Assembly: GCA_903904875.1 (NCBI GenBank)
Contig: CAIVEC010000011.1
Coordinates: 1 to 64,000 of the forward strand
DNA: 64,000 bases
DNA from: an uncultured bacterium
Lineage (GTDB): Bacteria; Patescibacteriota; Gracilibacteria; Absconditabacterales; Absconditicoccaceae
Direction: 5' to 3'
Shown: positions 18,994 through 30,864 of the stretch, one piece after another
Position numbering within the stretch: the stretch's first letter is position 1
Layout: each line of letters opens with the position of its first letter
Translations under genes and position numbers: made by a program
Notes under the pieces: model-generated
Told to the model about the DNA's origin: nothing
Database searches by the model: none
The model's input: only the letters and a program-made list of their open reading frames with translations

Positions 18994-20481
18994 TTACGGT
19001 AAGGCCGGGCTACTGCCACAACCTGATCCACTGGTGACAATTACATGATACCAGATGCCAGCCGTCAATGAAGGTGACTGATAGGTATTTGCATTTGCGC
19101 CGCCAATTGGTGTCCATGGAGCAAAACCAGTCGGACTGTTTTCCCATTGATACGTGTACGTTCCATCACCACCCGAAGGTAAAGTGATAAAACCTAACTG
19201 TGTCGGTGTGCTTCCATAACAGATTGCCTGAGCAACTCCGATTACACCAGGATTGAAAATCGGATAAACTGTGATAGTAATACTATTAGAATACAATGCA
19301 GCACATGCATTAATTGCTTGCCTGCGGAACATGGTAGTCACTGTTAAAGCGGCAGGGTCGTCGTTTTGAAGTGTTGCACCTGGGATAATAGTCCAAGTGG
19401 TTCCACCGTTAATAGAGGATTCCCACTGATACGTAGTACCGGGAGCACCGCCAGTAGCGGCTGTTCCTGTAAATGAACCGAAATCAACACCATTGCAGAT
19501 AGTTGTGCCACCTACAGCCGTAATTGTTCCTGCAGCAAATACATTGTACACTACGAGAGTAATAACATTGGAATATACAACCCCACAAGTATTGGTATAC
19601 CTAAGGCGATAATACATGGTCTGGGTAAGATTACCCAAAACAAGAGTTAATGCTGTTTGACCAATCATATCAGTATAGGTTATTCCGTCGGTTGAGCTTT
19701 CCCATTGCAGAGTAGTACCAGGAGCACCGCCAGTTGGGGCAGTACTTGTCAAGATTCCACCATTGCTTCCGTTACAGATATTAGTGTTTCCCCCAGTTGC
19801 TGTTCCTGCAGCGAATACATTATATACGGTAATAGTTGTTACGTTCCCGTATATCGTTCCGCATGTGGGATTGATAAATGCTAAGCGAAAACCGCTGGTC
19901 TGGGTAAGTACACCAACATTGTGAATAAGAGTAGTTTCACCAAATATATCGTTCCAAGTGATACCGCCGTCGATGGTCAATTGCCACTGGTAGGTTGTAC
20001 CAGGAGCACCGCCAGTTGAAGCTGTACTCGTTAAAATTCCACCATTGCCGCCATTACAGAGATTATTATTTCCACCGGTTGTTACACCAGCAATAAACTG
20101 TCCGTATACGGGGATTGAGATAATATTGGTTGTTACAACCCCGCAAAGATCAGTATCATTACGACGGAAGTCTGTACTTACTATTAAGGTGCCAGGATCA
20201 TAATTAATCCCGGTAGCTCCAAGAATATTGGTCCAGGTCACACCCCCATTTGTAGATTTCTGCCACTGATAGGTATATGTGCCTTGGCCCCCTGTAGGAG
20301 CAGTTCCGGTAATAAGTCCAGTAGCGGTATTATAACACAGCGGAGGGATTACTCCGACAGAGAGGTTTCCAGCAAAAAGCTGCGGGTATACGGTAATATG
20401 TACACCGGTTTGTGAATAAGTTGACTGCGTTGCGATCAGCATTCCTGCGATCAAACAACAAAATACAAATAATTTTTTCAT
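18994..20481 (-). CDS. Secreted Ig-like tandem repeat protein, no sorting domain
   Basis: 495 residues with signal peptide MKKLFVFCCLIAGMLIATQS. There are five tandem units of about 88 residues, each with a Cys-containing start (ICNG), a GGAPGTTYQWESS-type strand and a later Cys (TCGVVYSN). No TGA despite very many glycines. The last unit stops at GCGSSPALP, without the T9SS domain found in the gene downstream, so it may be a truncated member. It is 37 bp from the next gene and probably co-transcribed. Confidence 0.85.
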   Translation of the reverse strand: MKKLFVFCCLIAGMLIATQSTYSQTGVHITVYPQLFAGNLSVGVIPPLCYNTATGLITGTAPTGGQGTYTYQWQKSTNGGVTWTNILGATGINYDPGTLIVSTDFRRNDTDLCGVVTTNIISIPVYGQFIAGVTTGGNNNLCNGGNGGILTSTASTGGAPGTTYQWQLTIDGGITWNDIFGETTLIHNVGVLTQTSGFRLAFINPTCGTIYGNVTTITVYNVFAAGTATGGNTNICNGSNGGILTSTAPTGGAPGTTLQWESSTDGITYTDMIGQTALTLVLGNLTQTMYYRLRYTNTCGVVYSNVITLVVYNVFAAGTITAVGGTTICNGVDFGSFTGTAATGGAPGTTYQWESSINGGTTWTIIPGATLQNDDPAALTVTTMFRRQAINACAALYSNSITITVYPIFNPGVIGVAQAICYGSTPTQLGFITLPSGGDGTYTYQWENSPTGFAPWTPIGGANANTYQSPSLTAGIWYHVIVTSGSGCGSSPALP

Positions 20482-20512
20482 TGTACGTTTCTAAATTTCG
20501 TTAATTAATTAA

Positions 20513-21283
20513 TTAATTTGAATAATTGATACATGAATTTCCATCAGTCACTTGTACCCGATAATAGCCGGTAACACTGATACTGATAGTCTGATTGGTT
20601 TCACCGATGACATTGTTCCATGGAGCGTTCCCCGTAGGACTCATTTGCCATTGATAGCTGTAACCAGCGCCAGCTTGAGCAGTTAATACAATAGGCGTTC
20701 CCCAGCAAGTTGTTAATGGGCCAGCAGGAGTGACGTTTGCTACAGGCAACGGATTCACCGTCACTACTGTTGCAGCAGACATTCCAGAACAAGTACCTAC
20801 GGTAACATATGCCTGATAGGAACCTGTAGCCGAAGCTGAGTAATTTACATTAGTTGCACCCGGAATTACTGATCCATTCAAATACCACTGATACGTATCT
20901 GCTACCGATGAGGTAAGCAGAACACTGTTTCCAGCGCAGATATTGGTAGAGCCACCTGCGGTAATAGTTGGATTGGGTGCGGGTAGAACGGTGACAGTTT
21001 GATTAGCGTTAGCAAGTATACCACCCATGAAAGTTACAGTTACTGTGTATGTAGTTGTTGCAAGCGGAGAAACATTAATTGCTTGAGTGAGTCCTCCGTT
21101 TGACCATACATACCCGATAACGATACCACCAGTAGGATTTGCAGTAAGTGAAACATTTGTACCTTGACCTGCACAGATAGTGGCAGGAAATGGATTGGTT
21201 GTGATAGTTACGCTCTGAGCGCTAACCAGTTGAACTGCTAATACACTGACCAGCAGAACAACAAACTTAAAATACTTTTTCAT
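20513..21283 (-). CDS. Secreted Ig-like protein, possibly truncated
   Basis: 256 residues. Signal peptide MKKYFKFVVLLVSVLAVQLVSA, then Ig-like units with TTICAGQGTNVSLTA-like and YQWYLNGSVIPGAT strands, as in the gene at 16872. It ends abruptly at SCINYSN in a TTAATTAATTAA stretch and lacks a sorting domain. No TGA. First gene of the UGA-free trio. Confidence 0.8.
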   Translation of the reverse strand: MKKYFKFVVLLVSVLAVQLVSAQSVTITTNPFPATICAGQGTNVSLTANPTGGIVIGYVWSNGGLTQAINVSPLATTTYTVTVTFMGGILANANQTVTVLPAPNPTITAGGSTNICAGNSVLLTSSVADTYQWYLNGSVIPGATNVNYSASATGSYQAYVTVGTCSGMSAATVVTVNPLPVANVTPAGPLTTCWGTPIVLTAQAGAGYSYQWQMSPTGNAPWNNVIGETNQTISISVTGYYRVQVTDGNSCINYSN

Positions 21284-21941
21284 TGTTTTTAGAGTTTAAT
21301 TTTTAATTTTTTTATTTGTTACAAAGTTGATTGGAGAATTTTTTTTGGTCATTGTTTTGATGCGCGACCGGGTAAAATTCAAAAAAAATCCAGCGCTGGC
21401 TAACAGCACGAATCAATCTGAAGTCCAAACAAGCTCCCCCATATAAATCTTTCTGTGATTTAATAAAAGGATTCTATGTCTGATCTTCGAAATGTCTTCA
21501 TTACTGTTAACCAAAAAATTGAGAGTCATTTTTTACTCCTTTCTTAGTTAGTTTTTGGTTAATAATTTTGTTAATGAGCTTTTGAATTAGCTTTAAAGCT
21601 AGATTCAAAACTTCTACTGACGGTGTATAATATAGTCAGTGTAGAACTTATAAACATTTCCTAGTATTTGTCAAGTGAAATTGAAAGAAAAGAGCAAGAA
21701 AATACGATACGGGATACGCTATATTTTTTCGGCTTCTGAACTATATTTTGATTTGATTACTTGGCAATGATTTTGAATGAAAAAAGCTTTACATTTTTAT
21801 GGATGCAGAATTCAGAATTCAGAATGAAAAAAATGGAAAAAAAAACATAAAAAAAAAGATCAGAATAATTTTTTTTGAAAAAAGTGAACACCGAAGCGTC
21901 CACCCTTTTGCTATGTTAGAAGGTAAAATTATATAATAAAA
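21284..21941. other. 658-bp intergenic region
   Basis: Separates the UGA-free trio from the UGA-rich surface genes. I see no convincing gene. A 38-codon minus-strand frame near 21.4-21.55 kb is not supported by any family. The notable content is a pair of large palindromes (21580-21646) and a stretch with repeated CAGAATTCAGAAT words near 21.8 kb. Confidence 0.7.
21580..21646. repeat. Two adjacent palindromes
   Basis: TTTTGAAT..AGCTTTAAAGCT..ATTCAAAA (21580-21610) is directly followed by TTCTAC-TGAC / GTCA-GTAGAA around ggtgtataatata (21612-21646). The pair lies at the promoter-proximal edge of the UGA-free trio; the A-B-C-D element lies at the other edge. Confidence 0.7.
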
Positions 21942-24179
21942 TTACTGGTTTAGGAATCCTCATTCGTAGGTTCTCTTCATCATAAGCATGACATATCCTC
22001 TCAATTCCTTCATATTCGGATTAGAAATTTGTGTCATGATGCTTGCGAGTTTAAGCGCGTTGAGATGAGCAAGATAATATGGCGTTCCTCCATCGTACGT
22101 TGATCACCAGATCACTCTTGAGAGTATAGTACCGAATTGCGCTCTTGTCACTTCACCGTTAGGATCGAAGTTGGTCATGTTGATTCCCATGAGTCCGAGC
22201 TGACAAGAGATTTTGATATACAATTTCATTTCAGTGCTTTGGCTTGCAATATCGTCAAACGTACATGTTTTACCGGTATTTGGGGTAAGTCCGCCAAGCG
22301 TGATAGCGAAATTGCTGATCATCTTCGCCATATGCGCTCTGATAAGCACTCCGTCCATATTTGCTTTTTGGATAGTGTTCATAGTGGTGATGCCATGTGC
22401 GTACGCCCAGAGATATGCATTATTGAGTTCAGTAGAATAGGTGGATCAAACGATGCTTCCTACAGGAAGTGTTCCTGTTTGAACAGTGCATGCAAGTCCG
22501 AGATTTCCTCATTGGCATATTGCGCCGGTTTTCAGCGTTCGTACTCCGTTTACACACACAAGATTAGTGCTTGTACATGTCGAATATCCTCAACCTCAAC
22601 CACCGCCTCAACCTCAACCACTTGGAGGAATATAGGTGCTGAGCGTTATAGTATCATAGTATATATTTCCATTGTTATAGGTAACAAGAATATTTTTTAC
22701 TCCATTACCAGCAGTAAGTGTAATGGGAAGCGAGAGTGTTGAACCACTAAATATTGTTCCATTATAAGTACCGCTCAATCCTGCTCATGTTACATCATAG
22801 GTTCGTGGATTTCATTGATTATTTTTGAGTGAGATATTTACTGAAGTTGAGTTTGTTGTAGCAGCAGAAAATAATCATCCAGTAACAACATTGTTAAGTC
22901 ATCCATTAGAAATAGTAATGTTATTTTGCCCTACCACTTGAGTATTAGTAATGCTGTTACTATTTGATGATCCATACAACCAGATACCATTTGTGTTGTT
23001 TATAAATTTTAAAGTATTGTTTGATGAATTTGTAAAAATAGTACCACTCGTATTATTAGCTACATTTACTCATGAAAATATATTATAATTTGCATTACTA
23101 AGAGTATTGATTCCAATTGCTGACCCTTGAATGGTAGTATTTATAAATTGATTATTTTGAGAATTTGTAATATCAATATTTTCATTCGTGTTTGATGAAA
23201 TAGTATCTGAAGTAAATATATTTCCTGTTGCATTACTTAATAGTTGTAATCATAAATAAGTATTTGATGAAATATTATTATTAGAAAATATATCACTTAC
23301 TGCCGCCTCTACATATACTCAGATGACATTAGTAGTGATTGTATTATTATTTATTGTATTATTTTGATTGGTGTTTGAAGATAATGATAATCAGATACCT
23401 GCTGTTTGATTAGTGATCGTATTGTTGGAGATTATACATCAATTTACTCCTCCTAAGAATATTCCATAAGTTGTATTGTTGTTTATGATGTTGTTTGAAA
23501 GGGTATTATTGTTTGCTCATGAAACCAAATCTATTCCTGCATAAGTATTGAATGTTATTGTATTGTTCGAAATAATATTATTGATAGAAGAATTAGGTTG
23601 AAAATTTATTCAATCTTTGTTGTTAGTTATGATATTGTTTGAAATGATAGAATTACTAGTATTAGAAAAAACCAATCATCATAAAATAGTGAATCCTGAA
23701 AGTGTTGTATAAAAAATTTGTACTCATGAACTACTTTGTAATAAAATTCAACTTGGACTGTTTAAGCTATTATTTATTTCTAATCTATGTGTCGCATCAA
23801 ATCACGCAATCATAATTTTATTGTGTCCCATACTAGAAACATATGCTCATCATGAAAAGTTCAAAACCGTATTCCCTGCAGCATCAACATTCGCAACAAG
23901 AGCAACACAATTATTGTCTACAGTTATGTTGCCATCAATATATGCAGGAACTTCATCAATAACATAGATAGTGTTCGCTACTCACAATGATCATCAGTGA
24001 AGGATCATTCCGCTATTAAGGTGAAAAACAGACATGCCTGAACATCCACTAGGGGTGAAATTAGTGATATAATTAGCATCAGTATAGGCGAATGTTTTGG
24101 AACCGATACCTCACATTATAAGTACAGCAAGTACTAATGTAGCTACGCTCCAAAAAGATTTAAGAGAAATTTTTTTCAT
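21942..24179 (-). CDS. Surface parallel beta-helix protein with SLH-like C-terminus
   Basis: 745 residues in code 25. Signal peptide (about 1-32, ending KTFA), then a long Asn/Ser-rich beta-helix with NosD-like turns such as NSIISNNIITNNKDGI repeated through about residue 480. A run of 11 glycines (521-531; four encoded by TGA) is the hinge to a C-terminal part with two SLH-like units: LWAYAHGITTM..IRAHMAKMISN and CTFDDIA..FDPNGEVTRAQF. SLH domains bind the cell envelope, so this is probably a wall-anchored outer protein. Ligand unknown. Confidence 0.88.
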
Positions 24180-24331
24180 GGTGATAGGTATTTGAAATGT
24201 AAAAAGTTTTCATTGATTGCTTAATCTTATAACAATTTACTGGATAATGTCAAGTCAATTTTAGGTTTTTTTTATTGGAGCTTTCCACCCGGGTGCAGTG
24301 GTTACAAAAACAGCGTATTAAGCCAAATAAC

Positions 24332-24361
24332 AAAAGTTACCACCCGGGTGGTAACTTTTTT
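24332..24361. terminator. Bidirectional palindromic terminator
   Basis: AAAGTTACCACCCGGGTGGT and its mirror form one perfect palindrome with A- and T-runs at the ends. It would end the minus-strand gene 24387-28127. The core CACCCGGGTG occurs again about 40 bp away (about 24292) and near 5219. Confidence 0.85.
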
Positions 24362-24386
24362 ACATATATATAGTAGTATAATTTTT

Positions 24387-27300
24387 CTACTGTTTATAGA
24401 TATCTAGTGCTTTGGTAAATTCACTTGCACCTGGAGGCAATGCACTCCATAAACTTGGGCTGTATTCGATAAGTACGGATGCACCGTTGAAGATATCATT
24501 TCTTCTGCTGGCTTGGATTATCGCATCAGAAGATCCGAAAGTAGAGAACCACGTATTGAGTTGTGATCTTCTTGAAGTTACCAAAGCATCAATATTGTTT
24601 CAGATAAGTATTCATTGTACATCCAATCATCCATACGGACACCATTGTTTATTCGTATCATTATTGGTAAGATCATCTCCTGCAACAAAATTATTTTTCG
24701 TTACAAAGATTCATTTTATCACTTGAGTTTTTCCACATCTATTTGTTGTCGGTTCTGAGATTTTGATATCTCATTTATTCAACAAGAACATCGCATTGGT
24801 ATTTGTGATAGATCAGTTGATGGTAAGATTTGGTCCATCGACAATTACGGTAAATGGTTTGGTTTTCGTTCATCAGTCCGTGTAGACCAGCGTACCATTA
24901 CCCTTAAAGACAACAATATCCTGACCAGGAACCTTGTACGCGGTTATATCATTTCCTTCCTCAGATTTAACGGTCGTATACTTTATCGCGAGTTTTGAAT
25001 ATTTGGTTACGAAGTTATCCATCATAGTGGTGATAGTGTTTCCTCATTTATAGGTATCCGTATCGATCACCATGATCTTGTCTAGTTGGGTAGAGGTGAT
25101 GAGCGGTACGCCATCCAGACCATAGAAATCTTTTATGCTGAGATCAGTGGTCGTCTTTGGTGTAAGTCCGAATGAACTTTTCTGGATAAGATATGGTTTC
25201 GTCACGGTGAAGTTGGTTTCACAGACTCTTTCCATAGGTGTTCATTTTACGAAATCAGTGCCATCACAATACTTATAATTAACTTTTGCTAATCTGATCT
25301 TATATTCTCAATATACTCCATTTGTTATGTTATTATCTATAGTCGTAGTATATTTTCCATAGGCGTGAGTGAATGATGAACTGCCGACTGTGCTGAAATA
25401 ATTGAAGATAGTCGCATTGTTCGTATTCTTACAAGACACAGTGATATCATTTCCTGCTTGTCAGTCTTTGTTGTAAATCTGGAATGTACACGTAAGACTG
25501 CCTGCTTGGATCTTATCTTGATTACTAGAATTACAAGGAGTAGAAGTGGTGTTGCTGTCTCCATCAACCATCCACCGGAATGGCAGCAATTCATTTTCCT
25601 GGACAGAAAGATTAGCGTTTCAAATATTGAAACATCCTACTGATGCAGGGTTTTCTACTATCCTACAGTTCCTACATGATTCATCATTTCCTAGATCATA
25701 GGTCTGGTCTTCCTGCATATTCTTTACATCACATTCTTCATATCACTGTATTTTTCCATCTCCACATCTTCAGAATGTTCCTTGATCTACAATTACTGAT
25801 TGCTGACATGTCTGATTAGATGAATTATTGATCTTGCATGTGACATGTGATTGTCGAGGAAGATTGTCCATAGTATTTTCAGTATTTGATTCATCATAGT
25901 TACACGTCTTTGTATATGATGAGACATTGGTAGCAGAATCACTATCTCCATTACCGCAATCTATACTGATTGATGATGCGGTGACATTACCGACCGTAGA
26001 ACATCTGAATCTTGCGTCCCCATTGAAACTATTATTATCTCATTCCACTACGACGACATTTCCATCGATTGGATCTAGATTACATGCTAATTGGTTCGGA
26101 GAAACAGCAAATCTACATGCTGCATTATTCACATCGCTACCGACTCTACATTGTGCGTTACCGTTGAATCATGACGCATAGCTACATGTTCCATTGAGCG
26201 TTGATCATGATCATGAAACGCTTGTTCCGTTACCGCAATCAATACTGATCGGCGTAGTGGATGTAGCGTTATTTGCTTTACACGTATAGTTGATATCATA
26301 TCCATTGTTGGTTGTGGTAGGAGTTGAACCTGTCATAGTGCTGCATGTTGAATTCATCAATGTGGTGTTGACTGAACTACATGATTGACCCGTAGTTATT
26401 CATCCGAGCGGAGTAGTATATTGATAATTGATACATGCGTTATTCATGATGGTCTGGGTAACGAGTACACAAGCGCCTTGCTGATTTTCACAGACTTGTC
26501 CGCTATAGAGGACTCCGAGATTTCATAACGTGTCACATGTTTCGGTTCTCGTAAGCAAGCCATCACCACAGACAAGTGGTTCCTGGATTATTATACTATC
26601 AGTAATCAATTGACCGCTATTATATGCGAGACGAGCAATCGGTGTAAATGAAATATAATTTTTTGGACCGACCATTCAGGTGATGATGAGCGTTCATGTG
26701 GTATTGAGCGGTAATGTTCCTATATTGCTGTTGTATGTTCCCAGTGTTGCAAATCCTTGTGTTCATGAAAGACCGATGGTAGCATTAGCTCCTATCGTAT
26801 TTCCGAAATTCGCATAGGTGATAGTAAGCTGAACAATATCACCGCTGATTGCTTGAATCATAGCATTAGGTCCAGAGCCATATGGCGCATTATCCAATGC
26901 TGGATTTGAAAGATTGTTTGCGATAATATTTAGCGTGACATTTGAGATTCATTTTACGACTCAGGTTGCTGTAGCACTATTATTTCCTGTAACTGTTTCT
27001 GTACTTGTCGTGCTAATGTTTGCAGCATTTACAAATGTATATCACGAAGTAAGTAAACTTCCAAATGTTCATGTAAGTATAATTGTTCATCCGCTTCCTG
27101 CAGGAAGTGTTCAGATAGTAAAAGTACTTACAGGAATATTTATTCACGCAGGAACAAGATCAGTGATTACGACATTATTTGCAGGTTTTCCTCAGCTGTT
27201 TCCATAGGTGATAGTATAGATGACTTGATCGCCGACATTGTATCCAGTAAATGCAGCTAATGTTTTTGTTACCCGTACATTAGCAGCTAATTGCACGATT

Positions 27301-28127
27301 CCTGTAGCAGTAGCTGAATTGTTTCCTGTGGTATATTCAGGGCTTGCCGTGGTCGTTTTAGCGATCTGGTTAAACGTAGTGCCCACAGCAAAATTCTGTT
27401 TCATAGTCGTATTCAAAATGATGATTTTCGTATCTCATGGATTCAAATTATTTAATCCTGTCCATACAAAGCCAGGAAGAAGATAATCTATATAATTGAA
27501 TGAATGTATTGTACCATTAAATGTCGCAGTAGGAGTATTAGCGAACATAGAGACAGGGAAATCGCTCATAAAAGAGATTCCGGTCGCTATAGCAGATCAG
27601 ATATTTTGTAATGTTATATAATAGTATACATTATCTCCAGAAAAACTTGGATTATCTCAGGTCAGAATATTTTTTACCATAAGATCGGCGATAGGCGTTA
27701 TTTGCGCTACGGCAGAAGTAAGTACGGTAGTCACTCGCTGATCAGTCCCAAAAGTCGCCATAGTATTTATAGGAGAAAATGATCGAGCAAGACTCAACAT
27801 CACAAGCTTCGCAGTAAGCGTTACGGAAAAATTACTGTTTGCAGGGATAGCAAATATTGGATCAGGGGTCATTGGAGATATATATCCGTTATTGATAGGC
27901 GTAATGTTTGCACTTTGATACATAAGCATATACGATGCTGTTTGTGGCAAGACATACTTGAGATACACACCACCAGTCCCATTGTGTCCAGTGATTGTGA
28001 AGGTCACCGTGGAACCGGAAATAGCTGTTTGCGTTGCCGGTGTAAGATTAACGCTATCTACAGCTGCCCGTGTGAATCATACGAATCACAAGAGTCCAAG
28101 GACGATGATGTACAATGCTTTTTTCAT
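24387..28127 (-). CDS. Large exported DUF11-type, Cys-rich surface protein
   Basis: 1246 residues in code 25 with dozens of TGA glycines, including two in the signal peptide (MKKALYIIVLGLLGFVGFTR). The N-terminal half has DUF11-like units (for example NVRVTKTLAAFTGYNVGDQV and TITYGNS). The middle is Cys-rich with repeated SISIDCGNG and CRNCRI patterns. The C-terminal part from about residue 950 is less repetitive and ends in LWSALPPGASEFTKALDIYKQ-like sequence. No sortase motif or membrane anchor is seen. It belongs to a block of four exported proteins and is probably involved in surface structure or host contact; that is inference. Confidence 0.85.
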
Positions 28128-28157
28128 TTCCGTAAAGGTAATAGTTTAAAGAATGAT

Positions 28158-30824
28158 TTATTTGATAGTTCCATTGATAGTGATTTTACCGGATCCATTT
28201 GGAGCGAGTGAATTGAATATCCAATGTAATAAAGCTCCTCCAGAAGTTACTGTCTGAGTGGTCGGCATAGGACTAGCAGAAATAAAGTTCAATGTTCCTG
28301 GCCAGTAATCTACGATATCATAATTGGTGATTGTAGCGCTTCCGTTGTTTTGATAGAGTAATTCGAACACTACAGGATCTCATGCATTGTTTCCATATTG
28401 CACTAATCTCTTCTCAAAGCTCATGGTAGAACTAGGAGTCGTAGAAACTACAAATGAAAGCGCTTGAGCGTTTCCTGTTTTTGTCTGTCAATTCACTACA
28501 TAACTGATTCATGCATTATTTGTGTAGCTTCCTAAGCATGATGTTGATATATGTCATGTGAGATAGATATATATGGTTTGACCGACCGCTAATGAACCGT
28601 TGTATGTCCATGCGTATGGATTGGTAGTACTGGTCATGGTAAGCGGCACACTTGAAGTCCGTGTACTATCAAGCGTGAGGCATGTTGCATTTGGCCGATT
28701 GTCAGTGATGGTCATGCTGGTGATTACATCCGGTCCGTTATTGGTTGCGGCTATAGTGAATCCTGCGTCCTCACCAGGATAGTAGGAAGACTTGTTGGAT
28801 GTCTTGACCACTGATGCGTTTCCGCTAGGACTATATACATAAAACATTGCTGAATCACCCTTTATGTCAGAATTATCTGATTTTATGAATGCATTGTTGA
28901 TTGTATAATTTGAATATTCATATCATTTAAATCTTCCTACAACAATCATATATCCTTGTTGTCCTGGTGTCAGTGAAAATCAAGAATATGTTACAACCTG
29001 ATTTATTCCATCAATTCCCGTTCCAAAGAAATATGGAGAAACTCCAAAGATTTGGCTATTTACATATTCGAGTCCAAGAGGTAAGTAATCCGTAAGGATG
29101 ACATTGTTTACTGTTGAAGGACCATTATTAGCAAAATCGATTTTGAAACTTACGAGATCACCGGAATGATAGAGTACATTGGTTACTAATGTCTTGTCGA
29201 TGGTAATTCATGTATTCATGACATTTACCGTAGCGCTACATATTCCTCATGTTCCAAAATTTCCTAATGTAGTGAGTGTATATGTCGTAGTAACAGTTGG
29301 AGTTACCGCTATATTGGTATTGCTTCGGTTTGGATAGATGAAATTCAATCACGTGATGTTTGGTGTTATAGTCGCTAATATTGCGTTAGCATATGATGCA
29401 CTAAGTATTGCTGTCTGTCCTGGCATAATCGGTAGCGAGCTTGTGGTCAATGTACATGTTGAAGGGAAATTATTCACGACATGCAATATTCAGGTACACA
29501 TAGCGGATTCCTGATCATTGTTCACCATCATGGTAAACGTATAATCTCCAATCTGTGTAGGCATAACAGAACTGATTCCATTATATTCGTTGGCGTTTAC
29601 CCGATGCGGCCATGCTCATCCAAGCGGAGGAGTGACGTAGATATATGTTCAGAAAAAATTTCCATTCGTTACATTCCATCCTACAGAAACGATTTGTCCG
29701 GTAAGTGTAGGATTCGGACTAAGTGATAATGTACAACTAAGATGCGGTACCGGTTGAGTGACGGTTACTGTTGTACTACATACTGCAGGAGTTGTACCTG
29801 TTTCTCCGTTAACCGTTAGCGTATATGTTGTCGTAGTAGCAGGAGTATCAACGATATTTGAATTGCTTCGTGTTGGATAGGTGAAAATTATTCATGAAAG
29901 TGATGGTGAAAATGTTGCGCTGGTTCAGCTCGTATATGATGCACTGAGTGTTACGTTTTGTCCAGATTCAACGCTACCGGTATTTGCCGTCAACGTACAA
30001 TTAGGGCCGGTAGGATTGGTTCATGTACCATTGCCGGTACAATCCTTGTTACAGTGTCCTGCAGTTCCATTGAGCGGACCGTCGTCACAGACTTCATTCG
30101 GTTTGACAGATCGTGTATGCCATGGCAGGAATGTTCATGCCTGTGTTTGAATACCTCCATTACCGTCAGTAGTTCCTGTCGCTTTATCTATGACACTATC
30201 TCAACATCTTGCTACATAATAATTTGTACAAGCTGTCTTGAGAGTAAGATTCGGATTGATGTTGATTTTCATATTTCCATTATGGACAGAAAGATCGCTG
30301 GACCATCTATAATAGTAATTGAGTGTCGCTCCTGCAGCGTTTGCAATGATAGATCTTTCATTATTCTTTGTCACTACTTGTCCTGCGACTTGATTTCTTG
30401 GAGTGGTGATCGCTCATCATGAGAATAATCATCCGGTTGCATCAACGGTCAATATATTAGAAGAACTTGTATCTATGGCATTGGAAGGGACGAAATTGGA
30501 AATATACGGAAATTTCAAGTTACTTCCAAAAACATTTCCTCCGTAGATTATCACATAGGTCGCTGTTTTATCAAAGACATAACTTACTACCGTTTTTGGT
30601 TGCGCTATACGGAGATATACTGGAGAATCTTGATAGAAACCCAAATCTTGCGAGATGTCGCACGTACCTGTATAGATCGATGCCGATTGCTGTATCGTCC
30701 TATTTTCGTTTGCACTAGCAGGAACATCAGCAATGGTATTACCTGCAAAAGATATAGCTCGCATGCATGCTGTCATAGCAAGGACTATACTTCCTCTAGT
30801 GTACATCTTTTTGTGAAATCTCAT
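28158..30824 (-). CDS. Exported DUF11-repeat surface protein
   Basis: 888 residues in code 25. A signal-like N-terminus with a possible second start (MRFHKKMYTRGSIVLAMTAC). One Cys-rich repeat reads EVCDDGPLNGTAGHCN. There are several DUF11-like units, the clearest being VVKTSNKSSYYPGEDAGFTI with ATNNGPDVITSMTITDN. The same EVCDDGPLNGT unit occurs in the next upstream protein, pointing to shared ancestry. It ends in GKITINGTIK without an anchor. The preceding gene on this strand starts 41 bp away. Confidence 0.83.
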
Positions 30825-30864
30825 GACAAATGATTAATATGATAAAGGTATTTTTCAAAGTTTA

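Noticed and set aside
21400-21560. Short minus-strand frame starting MTLNFLVNSNEDISKIRH
   Set aside because: Only 38 codons before TGA, no family, and it runs into the leader of the T9SS-type gene; not supported as a gene.
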